DNA from: Dactylorhiza incarnata
Taxonomy: Eukaryota > Streptophyta > Magnoliopsida > Asparagales > Orchidaceae
Reading direction: 5' to 3'
DNA: 64,000 nt
NCBI GenBank assembly: GCA_033032865.1
Contig: JAWHQI010000121.1
Location: forward strand, 124,001-188,000
The notes under the pieces are model-generated. The model saw nothing but the letters and a program-made list of their open reading frames with translations. It had not been told where the DNA came from and searched no databases. Of the stretch, positions 55,658 through 64,000 are shown piece after piece; position 1 is the stretch's first letter, and every line of letters begins with the position of its first letter. The translations under genes and the position numbers were made by a program.

Positions 55658-57703
55658 ATGGCACAAAACAAGGAATATTCTAGCACAAGACCTCCAATGT
55701 GCAACCTCAATAAGTTTGCACTATGGAAAGCAAGGATTAGGCTTTATATGAACTCTATTGATGAGGAGATTTTCAATGTTATTCTTACAGGACCTCCAGC
55801 ACCTACAGTAACAACCAGCACTACTGCAACAACAGACAACACTGCTGTTCCACCTCCCGAGTGGACTGAGGCTCAGAAGAAGCAGAGAAATGCAGATGCA
55901 AAGGCCATGAACATTCTGGCCCTAACTATGTCAGATGACATATTCCAGAAAGTAGTTGAGTGCACCTCAGCAAAAGAAATCTGGGAATCTCTCAACAACA
56001 TGGTGGCAGGTTCAGCAGATGAAAGGAAAGATAGAAGATCTCACCTGATCTCTCAATATGAGAACTTCAAGAAGGGAGAATCAGAAAATGTTGCTGATAT
56101 GTACAATAGGCTCAGCCTCATAATAAATGAGTTGAAGTCTCTGAACAAAGTGATCTCACTCACAGAGATCAATGACAAAATTCTTATGTGCTTTCCCAGC
56201 ACATGGGACTCCAGAATCTGGCCAATCAAAGAAGCCAGAAGCCTAAATGAGATCACCACTAAAGCCTTGTTGGGCAAGCTCAAATCTTATGAGCAGCTCA
56301 TCAAAAGTAAGCAAACTGAAGAATCCACTTCATCCCCAGCACTCAAGAAAGAGAGAAGCATAGCCTTCAAAGCTGCAGAAGAAGAAGGACCAACTCCTAC
56401 CAAAGAGGAGTTGATGAGCTTCATAGCCAAAAGATACTATAATATGGCTAAGAAAGATTTCAAGAAGAAGTCATCCAGAAGCTATGACAAGCCAAGGTAT
56501 GATAAAAATCACTCTAATGAAATTATATGTTTTGGTTGCAGGAAGCCAGGACATATTGCTCCTGAGTGTCCAGAGAATCAAAACAAAAAGGACAGAAAGG
56601 AGAGAAAAAGAGAAAAGGAAGAAAGGAAAGGTTCTAGCAAATCTTCCTCCCACTCACACAAAAAGAAGGGAAGAGGATTTGTAGCAACATCCTTTAGTGA
56701 AACAGAATCTGAATCTGAATCTTCATCTGGTTCTTCTGATGAAGAAGAAACAAAAGAGAATAGCCAATGTCTACTGGCAATTTATGACTCAGACTGTGAG
56801 TCACAATCTGAATCTTCATCAGGCTCCAATGATGATGAAGAAGAAAAGAACTTCTGCATGATGGCAATCAATGCCTCAGCCAGCAAATATGATGAAGAAA
56901 ATTCAGAATCAGAAGAAGAAAATGATGCAGATCAGGTAATGTCTGATGTTGATTTTACTTCAGATGAATTCAAGGCTGAATTCAAAGTCCTTTGCTCAGA
57001 CTTACTCAACTTTGAGAAAGAAATAATCTCACTCAGATGTAAGTTAGCTGAAATGAAAAAGATGTGTGATGAAAATGCAAATCTTAAGAAAGATTTGGCT
57101 GCCTCCAGAGAACACATTGTTCTCATTGAGAATAAACTTTCTGAGGCCAAGAAATTTGAAGAATCCCTAAATGGGAGAAGTATCAAACTGATGGACATCA
57201 CAAGCACAGTCAATGCTAGACTTAATAATAGCAAACTGGGCTTGGGTGCCTCATCAAGTGAGCCATCTCTGATTAAGAGAAATATCCTCTCCTCACCTAT
57301 AAAATTTATTTCTGCTAAAAGCAAAGAAGCTGCAAAAAGAGATAAAGATATTTCAAGCAAGTCTGTTAAGGATAAAAGAATTCAACAGAATTCATCGAAC
57401 GGAGATCGACAAAAAGATTCAAATTTGTCGAACGGAGCTCGACGAAGTCTGAAAACAGATTTTCAGTATAGTCATCAGATGAACAATAGTCGACCAATTT
57501 ATCCAAATTTGTCGAACAGATACTATACAGGAAATACTAGAAATCTTAATTCCAAACAAACTAAAAATCCTTTCACTGAATGGATAATACCTCCAAGGAG
57601 ATATCATCCACAAGGCTATAAGGACCAGCCTGAAATGCCATTTATTTCTGAATTTTGTGGTAACACAAAAGGACCCTTGGTAGTCTGGGTCAAAAACAAC
57701 TAG
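55658..57703 (+). CDS. gag: Copia Gag, copy 2
   Basis: 681 residues, the same length as copy 1 with only scattered substitutions. Zinc knuckle CFGCRKPGHIAPEC at residues 291-304, closer to the usual A-x-x-C form than the PPKC of copy 1. Same Ser/Glu-rich region and coiled-coil-like segment. Ends in TAG with pol continuing in frame. Two full-length open gags against broken pols may mean gag was under longer selection, or chance in young copies. Confidence 0.9.
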   Translation: MAQNKEYSSTRPPMCNLNKFALWKARIRLYMNSIDEEIFNVILTGPPAPTVTTSTTATTDNTAVPPPEWTEAQKKQRNADAKAMNILALTMSDDIFQKVVECTSAKEIWESLNNMVAGSADERKDRRSHLISQYENFKKGESENVADMYNRLSLIINELKSLNKVISLTEINDKILMCFPSTWDSRIWPIKEARSLNEITTKALLGKLKSYEQLIKSKQTEESTSSPALKKERSIAFKAAEEEGPTPTKEELMSFIAKRYYNMAKKDFKKKSSRSYDKPRYDKNHSNEIICFGCRKPGHIAPECPENQNKKDRKERKREKEERKGSSKSSSHSHKKKGRGFVATSFSETESESESSSGSSDEEETKENSQCLLAIYDSDCESQSESSSGSNDDEEEKNFCMMAINASASKYDEENSESEEENDADQVMSDVDFTSDEFKAEFKVLCSDLLNFEKEIISLRCKLAEMKKMCDENANLKKDLAASREHIVLIENKLSEAKKFEESLNGRSIKLMDITSTVNARLNNSKLGLGASSSEPSLIKRNILSSPIKFISAKSKEAAKRDKDISSKSVKDKRIQQNSSNGDRQKDSNLSNGARRSLKTDFQYSHQMNNSRPIYPNLSNRYYTGNTRNLNSKQTKNPFTEWIIPPRRYHPQGYKDQPEMPFISEFCGNTKGPLVVWVKNN

Positions 57704-60700
57704 TTTATGTTTTTGTCTTTGCAGGTACACGGCCATCCAAGATTAAATCAAAAATGGTACTTGGGCAGTGGCTGCTCAAAGCACATGACAGGAAACAAGG
57801 CCAATCTGAAAAATTACAAGGCACAGCTTGGACCCAAAGTGATCTTTGGAGACTCCTACCATGGTCAAACCAAAGGCCTTGGTAAAATCAAGGTTGAAGC
57901 AGTAACATTCAAGGAAGTCACCTATGTGAAGGGTCAGAAGCACAACCTCATCAGCATAAGTTAGTTATGTGATGAAGGTTATCAGGTAACCTTTAATAAA
58001 TCAGAATGCATTATCAAGTCATCTGATAATGTCATTGTTTTATCAGGTATTAGACAGGGTAACATATATTTAGTAAATTTCAATTCCTATAAATCAGAAA
58101 TTTGCCTGTTTAATGAGCTAAGCAAACTTAGAGAACTATGGCATAAAAGATTAGGGCATGTAAATCTTAGAACAATTGCCAAACTATCTAAAGATAATCT
58201 TATTAGAGGTCTACCATCAGGATCATATAAGAAAGAAGGTTTATGTAGGGCATGCCAGCTAGGTAAGCAAACCAAAAACAGTTGTAAATCCTTATCTAAA
58301 AGTGATTCACCTAGAATCTTATTTTTGCTACATATGGACCTTTTTGGAACTACAGCAATAAGGAGTTTAGGAGGGAAGTCTTACACTCTAGTTATTGTAG
58401 ATGACTTCTTTAGATTCACTTGGGTATTCTTTTTGAGAGAAAAGTCAGATAACTTTAAAGTTCTTACAGACTTTCTTAAGAGCATACAGATTGAATACTC
58501 TACTGTAGTTGCATTGATCAGAAGTGATCATGGCACTGAGTTTGAGTCTCTTCTTATGAAAGAATTCTGTGAGAAGGAAGGTATCAGGCATTGCTTCTCA
58601 GCTCATAGAACTCCTCAACAGAATGGGGTAGTTGAAAGGAAAAATAGAACCCTAATTGAATCAGCAAGAACATTGCTTGCAGATGCTAATTTGCCACTAT
58701 CCTTTTGAGCAGAAGCTGTTAGCACAACAAACTATGTTCTGAATAGAAGCTTGATACACAAACTTAAGGGAAAAACTCCTTATGAATTACTTAAAGGGAA
58801 GAAACCTAAAGTTGACTATTTCAGAACTTTTGGTTGTAAATGTTTTGTTCATAACAATGATAAGAAATATCTTAGAAAATTTGAACCAAAATCTGAAGAA
58901 GGAATTTTCTTAGGATATTCAATAGTTAGCAAAGCATATAGGGTATTTAACAAATCCTCTCTTAAGATAGAAGAATCCATGCATGTTTCCTTTGTTGAAA
59001 CTAACATGTCTTACAAGGAGAAGAACTCTTCTACCAAGAATGCTTTGCAGGTACCAGCTCTATGTGAAGAGCTTAATGAACTAAATCTACAGTCAGGAGA
59101 TTCAATGCAACCATTAGCTCAAAACCTTGAAGAGAGCGAAGAAGAAGATCATCCAGATCTTGTTGATTATCAGAATCAAGCAACAGCAGAACATCCTCCA
59201 CAGGATACAATTACTGAACAAAATCCCCAAATAAATACCACTGCAGAATTAATTCCAACTGTTGATCACATCACAGTTAGAGATCACCCAACTTCACAAG
59301 TGATTGGTGATATTTCAGCAGGTGTTCAGACAAGACATTAACTACATCAAAATCAGATGCATACTTGCTTTCTATCACAAGTTGAACCTCAAACCATAAA
59401 AGATGCAGAACAAGATCCAAATTGGATTCTTGCAATGCAAGAGGAACTCAACCAGTTTGAAAGAAACAAAGTTTGGGATTTGGTTCCAAGACCAAGAGGC
59501 CATCCAGTCATTGGCACCAAGTGGGTCTTCAGGAACAAACTTGATGATCAAGGAAATATTGTGAGAAATAAAGCAAGGCTAGTAGCTCAAGGATATTCAC
59601 AGGAAGAAGGCATAGACTATGATCAAACATTTGCTTTTGTGGCAAGACTTGAAGCTATCAGAATATTTTTAGCATTTGCTGCATACAAACAATTTAAGGT
59701 ATATCAAATGGATGTAAAAAGTGCATTCCTAAATGGAGATATCAAGGAAGAAGTCTATGTGGAACAACCACCAGGTTTTATCTCTCCAACCCACTCTTCT
59801 TATGTATTCAAGCTTAATAAAGCTCTCTATGGTCTCAAACAAGCTCCCAGGGCATGGTATGAGACCTTAGCTAATTTTCTATTGGAAAATAAGTTCTGTA
59901 GAGGCTTAGTAGACAAAACCTTATTTTTCAGAATACATAAAAATCAAACATTGCTAGTTCAAATATATGTAGATGATATTATTTTTGGCTCTACTGATTC
60001 AAATTTATGCAAAAAGTTCTCTAAACTTATGCAATCTAAATTTGAAATGAGTAGCATGGGTGAATTATCATACTTCCTTGGTCTACAATTGAAGCAAGCC
60101 TCATCAAGAATTTTCATTTCACAATCCAAATATGCTAAGGAATTAGTAAAAAGGTTTGGAATGTCTGATTCCTCTCCCATGAAAACACCCATGGCTTCTA
60201 ATGCTGTCATTAATGCTGATGAATCAGGGAAACCTGTTGATCAGAAGATGTATAGAGCAATTGTTGGCTCATTACTCTATTTGACAGCTAGTAGGCCTGA
60301 TATAATGTTTGCTACTTATATTTGTGTTAGGTTTCAAGTTAACCCTAAAGAATCTCATCTATATTTATTAAAAAAAATTTAAGATATATAAAGGGCTGTC
60401 CTAATCTAGGTTTCTGGTATCCAACAGCATCTGAATTTGAATTAACTGGATTCTCAGACTCAGATTAAGCTGGATGCAGAGTAGACAGAAAAAGCACATC
60501 AGGAACTTGTCAGTTTCTTGGTGATAGGCTTGTGTCTTGGTTTTGTAAGAAGCAGACATCTGTGTCCACATCAACAGCTGAGGCAGAATACATTGCTGCA
60601 GGCAGTTGCTGTTCACAGATACTGTGGATACAAAATCAACTTCTAGACTATGGTATCACGATTTACTTAGTACATACCTATGTTCTAACTTCTTGTTAGA

Positions 60701-61253
60701 CAACATCAAATGGAACCAACATTTTTCCATAGAGTCTTTCTGCCCCCTATTTTATAAAAACCTAATACTAATAGATGAATAGTCATTTGATGAAGAAAAA
60801 ATAATTTTACTATTTTTTTATTTCTCATCATAATTCAAATGAAGCATATGATCCAATCATTTTTGGGAATACAATGAATCATTTCAATATGGATTCTGAT
60901 TGTTATTATGATATAATCTTTTCCTCAAAAAAAATCTAAAGACAGGTTTCTCTCATGTAAAACTAGGAATTCTCATAAAAAAGATACATAGTTGTTTCTT
61001 CAAATCAATCAATTATATTTTGTGACAATACTAGTGCAATATCTATAGCACAAAATCCAGTTCTCCATAGTAGGACTAAACACAGAAATAAGGCACCACT
61101 TTATCAGAGATAATGTGGATAAAAATAAAATTTGCCTACAGTTCATCTCCACTGATTTACAAAGAGCAGATATTTTCACCAAACCCTTGGATGAAAAGAA
61201 ACATATCTTTTTTATGAATCAACTGGGAATGATAGATGGAGACTCAATTTGTT
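57704..61253 (+). pseudogene. pol: Copia Pol, copy 2 (broken)
   Basis: Same domain order as copy 1. The protease again reads GSG instead of DSG. Integrase keeps its D, D and E residues (HMDLFG, RSDHGTEF, VERKNRTL), the typical DDF context, and the CRAC zinc-finger end that copy 1 has lost by a 3-bp deletion. RT has YVDD near 59966-59977. Lesions: TAG (57962-57964), TGA (58706-58708), TAA (59339-59341, shared), a one-base loss near 60370-60380, TAA (60466-60468) and the 345-bp insert. RT reads open for 341 residues (59357-60382), longer than in copy 1. Confidence 0.9.
60659..61003. other. 345-bp foreign AT-rich insert in copia RNase H
   Basis: Absent from copy 1: the flanks TATGGTATCA and AAATCAATCAATT are joined there by only a few bases. 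No target duplication and no terminal repeats, so it looks like filler DNA from break repair. It has no ORF. Composition suggests organellar, possibly plastid, spacer DNA, but I cannot identify it. Confidence 0.7.
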
Positions 61254-61613
61254 GAAAATTATATTTTCTATCTTATCCAAAATTTTTGTCGAACGAAGAA
61301 CGACAAATTTTTTTATTCGTCGAACGATGGTCGACAAAAACCTACATCTTCAGAGTCAGTGAAGAAAATCTCGTTTGTCGAACGGCGGTCGACGAAAAAG
61401 ATTTTTTTTTCTAACACTGTCCGACAAAATTTTAAAGTCGGTTCGACTTCATATTTAATTAGGTTTTGCCGAACAGCGCTCCTCGAATTCTCCTCCCTAT
61501 TTTCTCGACTATATAACACTTATTTTATCTTATTCTAAGCTTTGCGACTACAGAAATCGTCTTTCCCTCCAGTTCCTCTCTGCACTTGATCTTCAACTTT
61601 CTTTGCAGGAACA
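61254..61613 (+). promoter_or_regulatory. Spacer before env-like ORF, copy 2
   Basis: Same content as 16326-16685: three GTCGA...TCGAC motifs, TATATAA at 61510-61516 and an acceptor-like TTTCTTTGCAG before the ATG. Conserved despite decay of the ORFs on both sides, though the copies may simply be young. Confidence 0.5.
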
Positions 61614-64000
61614 ATGGCGATTCCTCAGGCCTCTCTGCACCTAATGAAGTTTGACGCAGGTTTTGACATTGACATGGACTCGTTTGCACAGTCAGACCAA
61701 ATCTTCAAGGATATTCTTTAAACGCTGGATGAACAACAACTAAGGAAGTTTCTAAGCACCAGGCAGAAGATAGCTGTTGCAGAGATAAAAGAATGGGTTT
61801 TCACTGCAAAACCAATCGATGAAAGCTTGTCGGGAACAATCTCAGGTCATCATGTCTCTCTCTCTCTCCCACCATCCTTTCTGAAATATTTGGTCTTGAA
61901 AATGGTGAAGATGAGTTAGACATAAGCTCAAATGAATTTGATGAAGCTTTAGTCAAAATGGGCCATTTGACTGGAAACCCTAGCCACATTCTGAAAAAGA
62001 ATCTGTCTCAGGACTACAAGTTCTTAGCAGATAGTGTTGGAAAGTCTTGCTGAGCAAGACTTCTGGGCATGACTATATCTGTAGGCACCAATTTCTGTTA
62101 ATGGTGGCCTTAATGGAGAAGAAGAAAGTCAACTGGGGATCAATTCTTTTTGACCTAATTAAAAAGAAAAACTCTACAGAGAATGTATGCTTTGGAAGAA
62201 TTTTAGGAATTTTTCTGCAGGAAAGGAATCCAGAGCTTCTGGGGTCACCAAAAGTAACAATAAATGCCAGCAAGAGGCTGACCTCAGCACTCTTTGCCAA
62301 ATGGGACAGAGTAATTCCCAAGAAGAATACAGGAGCTGAGGCCTCCAGAAAAAGGAAAGCTTCTGAGGACACAAGGACTGATCAAGTCACTCCCTCTACC
62401 CTTCTAGAAGATCCTTCCTCAGTTCCTCCTTCCTCTCATATCCTCTCTCCACCTGCTCACCAATCTCCTGCACATTCTCATTCTTCATCCCCTCCTTCAA
62501 CTGCAATATCACCCATCAATGATATTCCACTCTCAACTGCCCACATCAGTGATGCTCCACCTCCACACCTATCTTCAGAACCACTACTTACCACACCTCC
62601 CTCTCCAATACACAATGAATATCATTCACCTATTCATTCTCCTAGTCCAATCCATCTAGACATTCACACACATACCACCAACATCAGCAATATCATTCCT
62701 CCAATATCATCTCCATCCACTTCACAACCATCCACTAGCCATCCACCAGATTATCCATCCCTCAACCTCTCCTCTATTGCTGATCAAGTTTTTGATCTTA
62801 TCCTTCCTAAAATGAGCCAGCTCCTGGATGCAAAACTTGCTCCAGTTCTTCAGGCACTTTCTATTTTATCTGCTAAGATAGCTTCTCTTCCCTCCTCCAC
62901 TGCTGTCCCTTCTACTAGGGGCCTAGATTCAGGCTATCCTGAAGCTAGGCTGGGGGAGATATCCTATGAAGAAGCTCCAGAAACAGAAGAAACTCCAGAA
63001 GAAGATACAGAAGTTACAATTTTTGATACAGATATAATTGATTCAGATACACAAGTTATAGAAGAAATAAATAATATATGCATTCATCCATCCTATGATC
63101 TATATAGCTTATTATCAAAATTTGATGTCACATATACTTCAAGGGTATCACCAAAGGTATACACAGAGGATCTATCAAAGGCTCTGATTTGCCTTCCTCA
63201 GAAAACTCATTCTGATATCATACAAAAGTACATATCCTCTATTCCTTCATCCACTGTTCAAGACATTTATATAAAGGATCATTCTGCAGAATATGAAGAT
63301 GATCTTGCAGAATTCCTTGATGATACAACAGCCCCACAAATTACTTCTTCACCTCCAATTTCTGTATGGAATGAAGAATCAATGCCAAGTTTTGATGAAA
63401 TCTGGACAGAAGCAGATGCAGAGTTTGACAAAGCTGAAGAAGAAAGATTAAAGGCTCGTGAAGCAATCAAGAGAATTGATGATCTATACAATAAGCCAAT
63501 CTCATCTTCTGACTCTTATGATAATGATGACAACAGTGATTCTGATGATACACTTTCAAAGAAAAGAAAGAAAAGAACAGCTAAGTCAAAGGCTGCTCCC
63601 AAGCCCCCAAATCCAAATAATGACATTCCTCTGTACATTTTGTATTATGTTCCTCTTGATGAGAAAACTCCTCACTGGATGAAGTTCTCCAGAAATGAGA
63701 ACAATAGGAGGAAGAAATTCAAGAAAACTGGTTACATCCCTGACAAACCAGTCAAGCACAATCCTCCTCCTCCTCCTCCTCTAGCAGCTGGTGCAACAGG
63801 ATCAGCAGGTGTATCATCTTCCTCTCAGAGGCCAAGCTCTCAACATTCAAGGAGACCTGGTAGTTCTAGTGGTTCTCAAGCCTCTGGATCAGCCAAGGCT
63901 CCTTCCTCTAAGAAATCAGCTCCTATCTTTCAAGGAAGTCAAACCTTTTCTTCTTCTCAAATATCTTCAGAATACAAACTTCACATTTCTGATGGATCTC
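61614..64000 (+). pseudogene. Env-like post-pol ORF, copy 2 (partial)
   Basis: Same protein as 16686-19472. Lesions here differ: TAA at 61719-61721, a 2-bp gain in the CT run near 61850, and a 1-bp loss near 62043. From about 62050 the frame is continuous with the copy 1 protein through the Pro/Ser-rich, acidic, basic and poly-Pro segments to the window end, and reads through both positions that are TAA in copy 1. Confidence 0.75.

Larger units (their letters stand above)
54060..64000 (+). mobile_element. Copia copy 2 (truncated by window end)
   Basis: Same element as 9483-21098 at the same position in R2 internal sequence. Nearly identical over its length apart from private stops, indels and a 345-bp foreign insert in RNase H. 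The 3' end of the env-like ORF and the 3' LTR lie beyond the window. Confidence 0.92.

Overview
The window looks like repeat-dense heterochromatin from a flowering-plant nuclear genome. The evidence is a SIRE/Maximus-like Ty1/copia element primed by initiator tRNA-Met, short gypsy-type elements primed by tRNA-Asp, a non-autonomous element whose 3' half is made of tandem repeats, and intron-containing fragments of two conserved eukaryotic genes (a clathrin heavy chain and a NUG2-type nucleolar GTPase). I see no intact host gene, rRNA, tRNA gene or CRISPR. I cannot name the species.

The layout is nested. The substrate is family R1, a short minus-strand LTR element arranged head to tail with a period near 1.5 kb. 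It occupies 1-1224, 24038-25898, 31280-40244, 44350-49246 and 51163-52338, and each unit carries one tRNA-Asp primer-binding site and a zinc-knuckle gag scrap. Into it went: (i) R2, a minus-strand gag-only element with three LTRs and two internal regions (1225-24032, target duplication AATAC), itself interrupted by an 11.6-kb plus-strand copia element (9483-21098); (ii) R3, a plus-strand element with 0.89-kb LTRs and 29-, 80- and 150-bp tandem repeats (25899-31274, target duplication CAAAG); (iii) a mosaic of captured gene fragments (40245-44349) that later received a minus-strand copia solo LTR (42813-44204, target duplication ATAAC); (iv) an R2-type solo LTR that landed inside an R1 primer-binding site (49247-51157, target duplication ACGGC). 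From about 52340 to the window end, part of the R2 internal region plus the copia element is present a second time at the same junction. This is a segmental duplication of 7.8-19.6 kb and is cut by the window edge.

Both copia copies keep an open gag and an env-like ORF, but pol is broken by stops and frameshifts. Some lesions are shared (a Gly in place of the protease Asp, a TAG between gag and pol, a TAA between integrase and RT) and some are private to one copy, so neither copy can be autonomous. R1, R2 and R3 have no pol and would depend on enzymes supplied elsewhere.

The most striking pattern is that five LTR families of unrelated sequence each carry, immediately upstream of their own TATA box, a dense family-specific array of short motifs, palindromic or inverted in most cases. 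In the copia element a related array recurs ahead of a second TATA box just before the env-like ORF, which suggests an internal promoter.
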